Translations under genes and position numbers: made by a program
In this document: piece by piece, positions 1-6,381 of the stretch
How positions within the stretch are numbered: the stretch's first letter is position 1
How the letters are laid out: every line of letters starts with the position of its first letter
Assembly: GCA_045655125.1 (NCBI GenBank)
Contig: JAZOOR010000006.1
Location: 1 to 16,111 of the forward strand
DNA length: 16,111 nucleotides
Reading direction: 5' to 3'
Origin: SIG578 sp045655125
Lineage (GTDB): Bacteria > Bacillota > Clostridia > Oscillospirales > Ruminococcaceae
Notes under the pieces: generated by a model
What the model saw: only the letters and a program-made list of their open reading frames with translations
Told to the model about the DNA's origin: nothing
The model's database searches: none

Positions 1-571
1 CGGATATAAGGTTTAATGTAATTCCATCATTTTTAGCAGCAGCAATCATAGCTTTATAAGAATCTGCTACTCGTGAATCAATTCTGTATCCACCCGGAAG
101 ATAAACAGTATTAACCACATAACTTTTAGGAAGCGGATACTCTTTATTGGCAATTACAAGCCGCCAATCTCCGTTTGGAACATAGGCCTTTTGCTCAGTC
201 GAGCTTGTGGGTTGCGATGATACTGGTGTGACGCTCGAATACTTTACACTGCTTGTGCTTGATACTTTTGATGCAATAGAAGATGCTTTTGAAGATGTTT
301 TTGAAGAAGTCTCAGATGACACCTCAGAAGATGCCTCAGATGATACTTGAATATTGCTACTTGTATTTACAGAGGATGTAAGCGCCAAGCTAATATCAGA
401 AGCAGTATTTACGGATGAAATAAAATCATCCTCATCACTTTGACTAAAAGCTCCCTGTACGCCTAATACAGTTATACACAAAACAGCAAAAACAGCATAC
501 CCCACAATTAAGGGTATGTTGGGATTTCTACCTTTTTTATTTGTACCTTTTATTTCGTTTTTTAAACTCAA
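1..571 (-). CDS. VanY/M15B-type D-alanyl-D-alanine carboxypeptidase, C-terminus cut by the window edge
   Basis: Only the N-terminal 190 residues are visible; the frame is open to base 1. The start is TTG at 571, chosen because a perfect AGGAGG (580-585) lies 8 bases upstream. The protein has a short basic cytoplasmic head (1-18), one hydrophobic segment (about 19-41), a Ser/Thr-rich linker (about 75-125, many SS pairs) and then the start of a peptidase domain. The segments DWRLVIANKEYPLP (135-148) and YKAMIAAAKNDGITLNLIS (172-190) match the N-terminal part of VanY-type M15B peptidases, which are followed by an SGYRS motif and zinc ligands; those lie outside the window. Family role: zinc D,D-carboxypeptidase that trims the terminal D-Ala of peptidoglycan stem peptides at the outer membrane face. 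It starts 14 bases after the prmA stop, so the two are probably cotranscribed. Catalytic competence cannot be judged. Confidence 0.85.
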   Translation of the reverse strand, partial: MSLKNEIKGTNKKGRNPNIPLIVGYAVFAVLCITVLGVQGAFSQSDEDDFISSVNTASDISLALTSSVNTSSNIQVSSEASSEVSSETSSKTSSKASSIASKVSSTSSVKYSSVTPVSSQPTSSTEQKAYVPNGDWRLVIANKEYPLPKSYVVNTVYLPGGYRIDSRVADSYKAMIAAAKNDGITLNLIS

Positions 572-585
572 AATAATAACCTCCT

Positions 586-1551
586 TTAAAGACTAGCCTC
601 TACAGCAAACCACTCTGATGCCTCAGTTTCGGATTTGATTATGTATCCGTTTATATTAAGTGCGTTTTTAACATCATTCAGTCTATGTGCAATAATTCCC
701 GAACAAATAAGCTTGGTATTCTGATGCATATATTCCTTAAATACAGGTGCAAATGCAATTAGTACATCGGCAACAATATTTGCAACAACGATATCATATT
801 TTCCCTTTATAATATCCTTAATACCATCATCTGACAGAATGTTTCCCTGATATGCACAATATTCAGGTGCATAAAAGCCGTTAAGAGCAGCGTTTTCCTT
901 CGACACATCAACCGCAAGCGGATCAATATCAACAGCGGTTGCGGACTTAGCTCCAAGAAGAAGCGATGCAATGGAAAGTATTCCGCTACCGCTACCCAAA
1001 TCAAGAACCGTATTATCCCTTTTCACGCATTTCTCTAAATACTCAATACACAGCTTTGTTGTGTGATGTTGTCCCGTTCCAAAGCTCATACCGGGATCGA
1101 TTGTTAAAACTTTTCTTGTGTTGTTATCAGGGATTTCTTCCCAAGACGGAATTATTATTAAGTTTTCTCCAACCTCAAAGGGTTTAAAATATTTTTTCCA
1201 GCCGTTTTCCCAGTCCTCTTGCTGAACATCTGCAAGCTCCGTTTCAAGTCTTCCTAAGCGACCTTCCTTATCAAGAGAGCAAATTCTTTCAAGTTCTGAG
1301 CGGACAAGCATAAGCTGTTCCCTACCGTCAGCATTATCAGGAAGATAAAAAGTGACCGATGTTTCTACAGTTTTAAGTCTATCAAGAGACTCATCAACAT
1401 AATCCCAGTGCACCTCTGTTTGTTCCAGAAACTCAGCGTAATCATTTTTATCCTCAACACTATATCCGTTAATTCCGAGCATTAACAGCATACCGCCGAT
1501 ATGTTCTATTCCCTCTGTGGTTGTGTAAATCTTTATTTCAAGCCAGTCCAT
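586..1551 (-). CDS. prmA: Ribosomal protein L11 methyltransferase PrmA
   Basis: PrmA uses S-adenosylmethionine to methylate ribosomal protein L11 in the cytoplasm. The 321-residue product shows the family layout: an N-terminal substrate-recognition domain beginning MDWLEIKIYTT, the PrmA signature IDPGMSFGTGQH (151-162), SAM motif I VLDLGSGSG (182-190), the acidic motif AVDIDP (206-211) and motif IV VVANIVADVL (255-264). The start is ATG at 1551 with GGGAGG (1557-1562) five bases upstream. The frame remains open to 1614, but that extension would cross a near-consensus promoter (1583-1611) and has no family-like sequence, so it is rejected. The length fits the family (about 290-320 residues). 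The stop lies directly beside the ribosome binding site of the downstream carboxypeptidase gene, which suggests a two-gene operon under the 1583-1611 promoter. Confidence 0.95.
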   Translation of the reverse strand: MDWLEIKIYTTTEGIEHIGGMLLMLGINGYSVEDKNDYAEFLEQTEVHWDYVDESLDRLKTVETSVTFYLPDNADGREQLMLVRSELERICSLDKEGRLGRLETELADVQQEDWENGWKKYFKPFEVGENLIIIPSWEEIPDNNTRKVLTIDPGMSFGTGQHHTTKLCIEYLEKCVKRDNTVLDLGSGSGILSIASLLLGAKSATAVDIDPLAVDVSKENAALNGFYAPEYCAYQGNILSDDGIKDIIKGKYDIVVANIVADVLIAFAPVFKEYMHQNTKLICSGIIAHRLNDVKNALNINGYIIKSETEASEWFAVEASL

Positions 1552-1582
1552 CGAAACCTCCCAAGTGCATTTACTGTTAAGT

Positions 1583-1611
1583 ATTATAGCACGTACAATT
1601 ATATTTTTCAA
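1583..1611 (-). promoter_or_regulatory. Sigma-A promoter of prmA
   Basis: Read on the minus strand, TTGAAA (1611-1606) and a perfect TATAAT (1588-1583) are separated by exactly 17 bases. Transcription would start near 1576, leaving a leader of about 25 bases that carries the prmA ribosome binding site. The -35 box begins two bases beyond the T-tract of the preceding terminator, so the upstream unit ends and prmA begins in about 60 bases. Confidence 0.85.
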
Positions 1612-1612
1612 C

Positions 1613-1639
1613 AAAAAAAGGCGCGGTAAAATCCGCGCC
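1613..1639 (-). terminator. Intrinsic terminator after mazF
   Basis: On the minus strand a perfect 7-bp GC-rich stem (GGCGCGG at 1639-1633 with CCGCGCC at 1626-1620, 6-base loop) is followed by seven T (1619-1613). It lies after the mazF stop and before the prmA promoter. The other strand has no comparable T-run, so it acts for minus-strand transcripts only. Confidence 0.9.
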
Positions 1640-1673
1640 TTAATAAAATTTAAAACACCTGTGCCCTACAATA

Positions 1674-2033
1674 TTATGTAGGACGAAATGCTGATAAGCC
1701 AAAGCTTACAGACAGAGCGTTATCTACTCTGTACATTGAACCGTCATCAAGCATTCCCATTCGCTCTTTCAGGCGTTTTTTATCAATGGTTCTTATCTGT
1801 TCTAAAAGAACAACAGAATCTTTTGCAAGTCCACAGCCAACTGAAGCGATTTCGATATGAGTAGGAAGCTTATTTTTTTCTTTCTGGCTTGTTATTGCCG
1901 CCGCTATAACTGTTGGACTGAATCGATTTCCTACATCATTCTGAACGATAAGTACCGGTCTAATTCCACCCTGCTCCGAGCCAATAACAGGGCTTAAATC
2001 TGCATAATATATTTCTCCTCTTTTCACAGTCAA
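1674..2033 (-). CDS. mazF: MazF/PemK-family endoribonuclease (EndoA-like)
   Basis: A 119-residue protein closely resembling Bacillus subtilis MazF (EndoA), an mRNA interferase that cuts single-stranded RNA at UACAU. Visible hallmarks are VKRGEIYYADLSPVIGSEQG (3-22), IRPVLIVQND (24-33), FSPTVIAAAIT (38-48), KLPTHIEI (55-62) and LLEQIRTIDKKRL (76-88). The catalytic pair known from B. subtilis, Arg25 and Thr48, is present. The start is TTG at 2033: GGAG (2047-2044) lies 10 bases upstream, and this start brings the residues into exact B. subtilis numbering. A GTG at 2042 in the same frame would sit only one base from the GGAG. No MazE-like ribbon-helix-helix gene lies immediately upstream, where the cognate antitoxin is usually found; the neighbour is a membrane protein gene. 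The terminator at 1613-1639 ends the unit. TTGACA at 2083-2078 could be a -35 box, but the matching -10 (AATAAA, 18-base spacing) is weak. Confidence 0.93.
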   Translation of the reverse strand: MTVKRGEIYYADLSPVIGSEQGGIRPVLIVQNDVGNRFSPTVIAAAITSQKEKNKLPTHIEIASVGCGLAKDSVVLLEQIRTIDKKRLKERMGMLDDGSMYRVDNALSVSFGLSAFRPT

Positions 2034-2140
2034 AATCTTCACACTCCGTTACTTTTATTTCTCCTGTTAAAAACTTCTGTCAAAACTATTTTTGCCAGTA
2101 CTTCTGTTTTTAAACAACGTTAATTCATTTTGGCTCATTA

Positions 2141-3199
2141 TTATTTTATGTAATTGCAGGTCGATTTGTTATTTAGGTTATCGTTACTTTGTATCTTGAC
2201 TACGAACACTAAAATCAACAAAATCACAGCAAGAAGTGCGCCGCCAAGTTTTAAACCGATATACATCGCAAATAAAGCTATCAGCGGATGAATTCCAATG
2301 TTTTTTCCTATAATTTTTGGCTCGATAATATTTCGCACAACCGTTATTATTAAATAAAGGGAAAATATTCCGATAGCAAAAGGAATATTTCCGCTGACGA
2401 GCGATATCACACTCCAAGGAATTAAAACTAACCCCGTTCCTATAAATGGGAGGATGTCAACAGCAGCAATTAAAAGCGCTACAACTGCTGAATACTCAAC
2501 ATTAAGTAGCCAAAGCCCTAAAAACAATTCTATATAGGTTATTGCAAAGATAAAAAAATAGCATTTAAGAATTTTAAATACTGTTATAATTATAGTGCTT
2601 TTTATTTTTATAATTTTAGTATATATTGAGCTTGGAATAATTGAACAAAACGAATTTATTATTTTTTCATAATCTATGCAAATAAAAAACGATGATATTA
2701 CCGTTACAATAAATGTAATAAATAACTCAGGAAGTCTTAGTGCAACATTTGTAGTTAAACTCGCAATTTTTATCGACATTTCATTTAAAAATGATATTAT
2801 ATTTTTTTCAAAATATCGGCTTAGATAATTAGAGTTCAATGTATCTGAAAGTCTATTTACAAACGGAATAATGAACGATTCATAGAATTTTGGCGCCGCT
2901 TTAAGAAGATCGAAAAATTGGGTGAAAATAGAGCGCGCAATAAAAAAAGAAAGTATAAAAAACAGAGCAAAACACAAGAAAAGACATACTAATCTTACCA
3001 AATTAGAATTTAGACCTGTTGCCTTTATAAGTAATTTTGAGCATTGACGCATAGCATACGCCATTAAAAATCCAAATGTAAAAGGAAAAACAACACCAAA
3101 AGCATATTTAACAACGAAATAAATACCGACAAAAATTAAAATAACAACAAGAATATTTTTGTATTTCGACATGGATATCATCTGCAAAAAGCACACCAC
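2141..3199 (-). CDS. ytvI: AI-2E family transporter / YtvI-like integral membrane protein
   Basis: A strongly hydrophobic protein of about 350 residues with seven or eight predicted membrane segments. The early run FPFTFGFLMAYAM, the central IAAVDILPFIGTGLVLIPW and the C-terminal PKIIGKNIGIHPLIALFAMY match the AI-2E (DUF20/PerM) family. The position-specific feel is closest to YtvI, annotated in Firmicutes as a sporulation integral membrane protein; its transported substrate is not established, and autoinducer-2 export should not be assumed. The start is uncertain: GTG at 3199 (AGGG 13 bases upstream), ATG at 3181 and ATG at 3172 are all in frame, and none has a good ribosome binding site. 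The last would give MSKYKNILVVILIF, a natural family N-terminus. It is transcribed divergently from the ACT-hom-lysC operon. Its own promoter is not evident in the AT-rich gap. Confidence 0.85.
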   Translation of the reverse strand: MVCFLQMISMSKYKNILVVILIFVGIYFVVKYAFGVVFPFTFGFLMAYAMRQCSKLLIKATGLNSNLVRLVCLFLCFALFFILSFFIARSIFTQFFDLLKAAPKFYESFIIPFVNRLSDTLNSNYLSRYFEKNIISFLNEMSIKIASLTTNVALRLPELFITFIVTVISSFFICIDYEKIINSFCSIIPSSIYTKIIKIKSTIIITVFKILKCYFFIFAITYIELFLGLWLLNVEYSAVVALLIAAVDILPFIGTGLVLIPWSVISLVSGNIPFAIGIFSLYLIITVVRNIIEPKIIGKNIGIHPLIALFAMYIGLKLGGALLAVILLILVFVVKIQSNDNLNNKSTCNYIK

Positions 3200-3359
3200 A
3201 CTTTCTTAATTTCCCTACATTTTATTCTATATTTTTTGCCTTATTTGCAATTCATTAAATTTTAAACAATATTTTTAAAAAATTGCAAAATAACTCTTGC
3301 ATTTTGTTTTAAAATGAGGTACAATTGTATCACTGTCAGAGACAAACGGGGGTAAACAT
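3200..3359. other. AT-rich divergent intergenic region
   Basis: This 160-base gap separates ytvI (minus) from the amino-acid operon (plus). The right half holds a clear plus-strand promoter (3297-3325) and ribosome binding site. In the left half TTGCAA occurs twice (3245-3250 and 3283-3288); the sequence is self-complementary and can be read as a -35 box on either strand, but no good -10 box stands at the right distance for ytvI. I see no riboswitch or attenuator-like structure. Confidence 0.6.
3297..3325 (+). promoter_or_regulatory. Sigma-A promoter of the ACT-hom-lysC operon
   Basis: TTGCAT (3297-3302) and TACAAT (3320-3325) are separated by 17 bases. Transcription should start near 3332, leaving a leader of roughly 28 bases that ends in GGGGG (3348-3352) seven bases before the ATG at 3360. 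That leader is far too short for a lysine riboswitch or a threonine/isoleucine attenuator, so control must act at the promoter or on the enzymes. Confidence 0.75.
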
Positions 3360-3797
3360 ATGCCACATAAGCATAAATATCTGATTGTTGACACAAGTGT
3401 TTTACCTGAGGTTTTTCTAAAGGTTGTTGAGGCAAAAGAGATTCTTGCCAAAAATATTGCCAAGAATTCTTCTAATGCCTGTGAAATTGTAGGGCTTTCA
3501 AGAAGCACATTTTATCGTTATCGCGATTGTGTTGAAGTTTTTGATAATGAACGCTCTAAAACGGTTACACTTTATCTAAGCCTTGATGACAAGCCTGGGG
3601 TACTCGCTGCAGTTCTTGATATTTTGAGAAACGCCGGCGCCAATGTTCTTACAATAAATCAAAATATTCCTGTGAGTGGAGTGGCTCCTGTTTGCATTTC
3701 CCTACGTGACAATAGTATGTCTCAGGAAATTCTTGCCGCTCTTGATCAGCTTCGAGCTCTTAGCGGTGTAATTGATGCAAAATTTGTACAGTTTTAA
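3360..3797 (+). CDS. UPF0735 ACT-domain protein (PheB-like)
   Basis: A 145-residue protein of the UPF0735 family, to which B. subtilis PheB belongs. The N-terminal part (about 25-58) includes NACEIVGLSRSTFYRYRDCV, which looks like a helix-turn-helix, and the C-terminal part (about 69-145) is an ACT domain containing LDDKPGVLAAVLDILRNAGA. ACT domains bind amino acids, and the family's biochemical role is not firmly established; older annotation as chorismate mutase is doubtful. Here it is the first gene of an operon with hom and lysC rather than beside pheA, so sensing of an aspartate-family amino acid (threonine, lysine or methionine) is a reasonable inference. The start ATG has GGGGG seven bases upstream. 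hom begins 27 bases after its stop. Confidence 0.9.
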   Translation: MPHKHKYLIVDTSVLPEVFLKVVEAKEILAKNIAKNSSNACEIVGLSRSTFYRYRDCVEVFDNERSKTVTLYLSLDDKPGVLAAVLDILRNAGANVLTINQNIPVSGVAPVCISLRDNSMSQEILAALDQLRALSGVIDAKFVQF

Positions 3798-3824
3798 TAA
3801 TTTAAAGAAGACGGAGAAGAAAAA

Positions 3825-5057
3825 ATGAGCAGTCATAAAATTGCTGTTATGGGTTATGGTGTTGTTGGTTCGGGTGTCGTTGAGTCATTCTACCAAAGTT
3901 ATCAATCCATGAAAAGAAAAATCAGTCACAATGTGGATATCAAATATATCCTCGATATTGTTGAGCACAAAGGAACTCCATTTGACGAAAAGTTTATTTC
4001 AGATTTTGAAATTATTGTAAATGACCCTGAAATCACTGTTGTAGCCGAGGTTATCGGAGGTATAAAACCTGCATACGATTACACAAAGCGCTGCTTAGAG
4101 GCAGGAAAAAGCGTTGTTACCTCCAATAAAGAGCTTGTTGCAACAAAAGGCGCTGAGCTTTTAGAAATTGCAAGCAAAAACGGTGTTAAATATCTTTTTG
4201 AGGCAAGTGTTGGCGGTGGTATTCCCATTATTCGCCCTCTGCGCTATTGCCTTATTGGAAACAACATTGAAAAAATTGCAGGAATAGTTAACGGAACAAC
4301 AAACTTTATCCTTACAAGAATGTTTGAGGACAAGATGTCCTTCGAAGATGCTCTTGCATTAGCACAGAAGTTGGGTTATGCAGAGCGCAACCCATCTGCA
4401 GATGTTGATGGGCACGATGCTTGCAGAAAAATCTGCATTCTCTCTTCCCTTGTTTCAGGTAAACACGTTTATCCCGACGAGGTACATACCGAGGGAATTT
4501 CCTCAATAGCATCTGATGATGTTAAAGCCGCTGATTCTATAGACCACACACTAAAACTTATTGCATATTCAAAAAAACTTGAAAACAATAAAATGCAGGT
4601 TATTGTTGCCCCTATGTTAGTTAATTCCAAAAGCAGACTTTCAAACATAAAGGATGTATTTAACGGAGTTACTGTTGTGGGAGATTCGGTAGATGAAGTA
4701 GCATTTTATGGTCGTGGCGCGGGTAAGCTCCCCACTGCCAGTGCAGTTGTATCGGATATCTTAGAATGTGTAAGACTCTCCGATATCAACGAGCCGCCTC
4801 TTTGGACTGATGGCTCTCACGATGAGGTTATTGATTATAAAAAAGGCTCTTTCCCCTTCTTCCTTCGTGTTAAATCAGCAAATGATACCAAAGAAAATCT
4901 TGTTTCCCTGCTTGGTAACCCTGATTTAATTAAAGAGGAAAACGGACAGATTTTGTTTATTACAGCCTCTATTGTTGAAGAAGATTTTGAAAAAGCAGTA
5001 AACACACTTAAACAGCGCGGTGAAGATATTTATTCTACCTTCAGAGTGCTTTACTAA
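3825..5057 (+). CDS. hom: Homoserine dehydrogenase
   Basis: Catalyses NAD(P)H-dependent reduction of aspartate semialdehyde to homoserine, the branch point to threonine and methionine. The 410-residue protein has the Rossmann nucleotide site GYGVVGSG (10-17), SNKE (100-103), the catalytic-region signature beginning NGTTNF (156-161) and VDGHDACRK (194-202). A C-terminal region of about 60 residues (from FPFFLRVK) has the look of a short ACT-type regulatory domain, giving a length between the minimal enzymes and the roughly 430-residue Bacillus form. The start is preceded by GGAG in a purine-rich stretch. It is the middle gene of the ACT-hom-lysC operon, with lysC 26 bases downstream, so the first and third steps of the aspartate pathway are coexpressed. 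asd is not in the window. Confidence 0.95.
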   Translation: MSSHKIAVMGYGVVGSGVVESFYQSYQSMKRKISHNVDIKYILDIVEHKGTPFDEKFISDFEIIVNDPEITVVAEVIGGIKPAYDYTKRCLEAGKSVVTSNKELVATKGAELLEIASKNGVKYLFEASVGGGIPIIRPLRYCLIGNNIEKIAGIVNGTTNFILTRMFEDKMSFEDALALAQKLGYAERNPSADVDGHDACRKICILSSLVSGKHVYPDEVHTEGISSIASDDVKAADSIDHTLKLIAYSKKLENNKMQVIVAPMLVNSKSRLSNIKDVFNGVTVVGDSVDEVAFYGRGAGKLPTASAVVSDILECVRLSDINEPPLWTDGSHDEVIDYKKGSFPFFLRVKSANDTKENLVSLLGNPDLIKEENGQILFITASIVEEDFEKAVNTLKQRGEDIYSTFRVLY

Positions 5058-5083
5058 TATATAAAGAAACGGAGAAATACATT

Positions 5084-6292
5084 ATGTCATTGATTGTTCA
5101 GAAATTCGGTGGTAGCTCGGTTGCAAATGCTGAAAGACTAAAGAATGTCGCTGGAATAATTACAGACACCTACAAAGCTGGAAATCAGGTTGTAGTTGTT
5201 GTTTCCGCACAAGGTGATACAACCGACGAGCTCATCGAAAAAGCAAAAGAGGTTAACCCCTCCCCCTCCAAAAGAGAGATGGATGTTTTATTATCAGTCG
5301 GCGAGCAGATTTCAATTTCACTACTTGCTATGACTATTGAAAAAATGGGATTCCCTGTTATATCCCTAACCGGCTGGCAGGTTGGAATGAAAACCGACTC
5401 TAACTACGGAAATGCAAGAATTTCAAGTATTAATTCGGAACGTCTGCACAATGAGTTATCCAAAAATAACATAATAATCGTTGCGGGATTCCAAGGTATC
5501 AACAAATACGATGATATTACTACCCTTGGTCGCGGCGGCTCAGATACAAGCGCTGTTGCCCTTGCCACTGCTCTCAAGGCTGACCTTTGCCAAATTTACA
5601 CAGATGTTGACGGTGTTTACACCGCTGATCCCCGCAAAATCAGCACCGCTAAAAAGCTTGATGAGATCACTTTTGATGAAATGCTTGAGCTCGCTTCTCT
5701 CGGCGCACAGGTTCTGCACAATCGCTCGGTTGAGCTTGCTAAAAAACACAATCTCGAGCTTGAGGTTATTTCAAGCTTAGAAAGAAAACCCGGAACAAAA
5801 GTTAAGGAGGCTGTTAATATGGAAAAAATGTTAGTCAGAGGTGTCGCTGTAGACAATGATATTTCAAAAATTGCAATAATCGGTCTGCCCGATAAGCCTG
5901 GTATTGCTTTTAAAATTTTCTCAATTCTTTCATCTAAAAAAGTTAATGTTGATGTTATTCTTCAGTCTGTTGGACGTGATAACACAAAGGACATCAGCTT
6001 TACAGTAAAAAATGAAGATTTAGATTTAGCACTTAAGATTATCAACGAAAATCTCACTCTTTTCGGAGCATCAAAGGTTGTTACTAAGGACAATCTTTCT
6101 AAGGTTTCGCTCGTCGGTGCAGGTATGCAGAGTAATTCAGGAGTTGCAGCAAAAATGTTTGAGGCTCTTTCCGATGCAAACATCAATATTGATATGATAA
6201 CCACAAGCGAAATTAAGATTTCTGTTATTATAACTCGCGAGCAGAGCGAAAAAGCTGCAAAAGTTATTCACGATGCTTTTTTTAATAACTAA
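5084..6292 (+). CDS. lysC: Aspartate kinase, alpha subunit (aspartokinase II type)
   Basis: Phosphorylates aspartate, the committed step to lysine, threonine, methionine and diaminopimelate. The 402-residue protein carries the kinase motif KFGGSS (7-12), TLGRGGSDTSAVALA (147-161) and YTDVDGVYTADPR (172-184) in the amino-acid kinase fold. Two ACT domains follow, beginning near residues 263 and 343, and would bind the feedback inhibitor. Length and layout match the Bacillus LysC alpha subunit of 408 residues rather than bifunctional kinase-dehydrogenases. The start ATG follows CGGAG. An internal start at Met246 with a perfect Shine-Dalgarno is listed separately. The gene ends eight bases before a strong terminator. 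The effector (lysine, or lysine plus threonine) cannot be read from the sequence. Confidence 0.96.
   Translation: MSLIVQKFGGSSVANAERLKNVAGIITDTYKAGNQVVVVVSAQGDTTDELIEKAKEVNPSPSKREMDVLLSVGEQISISLLAMTIEKMGFPVISLTGWQVGMKTDSNYGNARISSINSERLHNELSKNNIIIVAGFQGINKYDDITTLGRGGSDTSAVALATALKADLCQIYTDVDGVYTADPRKISTAKKLDEITFDEMLELASLGAQVLHNRSVELAKKHNLELEVISSLERKPGTKVKEAVNMEKMLVRGVAVDNDISKIAIIGLPDKPGIAFKIFSILSSKKVNVDVILQSVGRDNTKDISFTVKNEDLDLALKIINENLTLFGASKVVTKDNLSKVSLVGAGMQSNSGVAAKMFEALSDANINIDMITTSEIKISVIITREQSEKAAKVIHDAFFNN
5819..6292 (+). CDS. lysC: Aspartate kinase, beta (regulatory) subunit from an internal in-frame start in lysC
   Basis: Inside lysC, AAGGAGG (5804-5810) stands eight bases before an in-frame ATG (5819, Met246 of alpha), exactly the arrangement of a strong independent ribosome binding site. 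The product would be the C-terminal 157 residues, that is, the two ACT domains without the kinase domain. B. subtilis aspartokinase II is known to be an alpha2-beta2 enzyme whose beta subunit arises from an in-frame start at nearly the same residue. The site encodes part of VKEAVNM, and codons without this motif would serve equally well, which supports selection for initiation. That both products are made here is inference. Confidence 0.65.
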   Translation: MEKMLVRGVAVDNDISKIAIIGLPDKPGIAFKIFSILSSKKVNVDVILQSVGRDNTKDISFTVKNEDLDLALKIINENLTLFGASKVVTKDNLSKVSLVGAGMQSNSGVAAKMFEALSDANINIDMITTSEIKISVIITREQSEKAAKVIHDAFFNN

Positions 6293-6299
6293 ACATAAC

Positions 6300-6335
6300 A
6301 AAAATCTCCCCACCGTATTGGTGGGGAGATTTTTT
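6300..6335. terminator. Intrinsic terminator after lysC (bidirectional in form)
   Basis: A perfect 14-bp stem (6301-6314 with 6320-6333), GC-rich in its centre (CTCCCCACC/GGTGGGGAG), with a 5-base loop. It is followed by six T (6330-6335) on the plus strand and by five T (6304-6300) when read on the minus strand. Its main role is to end the ACT-hom-lysC transcript; it can also back up the terminator of the converging transketolase unit. Confidence 0.92.
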
Positions 6336-6340
6336 ATTAT

Positions 6341-6368
6341 AAAAAAGCACCGCAAAGCAGTGCTTTTT
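6341..6368 (-). terminator. Intrinsic terminator after the transketolase genes
   Basis: A 9-bp stem (6342-6350 with 6360-6368, core AAGCAC/GTGCTT, 9-base loop) followed on the minus strand by a run of T (6346-6341). It stands 13 bases after the transketolase C-subunit stop and, with the lysC terminator, forms a face-to-face pair at the convergent junction. Confidence 0.8.
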
Positions 6369-6381
6369 CTAAATTTTATAA

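Noticed and set aside
3332..3359. Lysine riboswitch or attenuator before the amino-acid operon
   Set aside because: The leader predicted from the promoter is too short and contains no stem structure.
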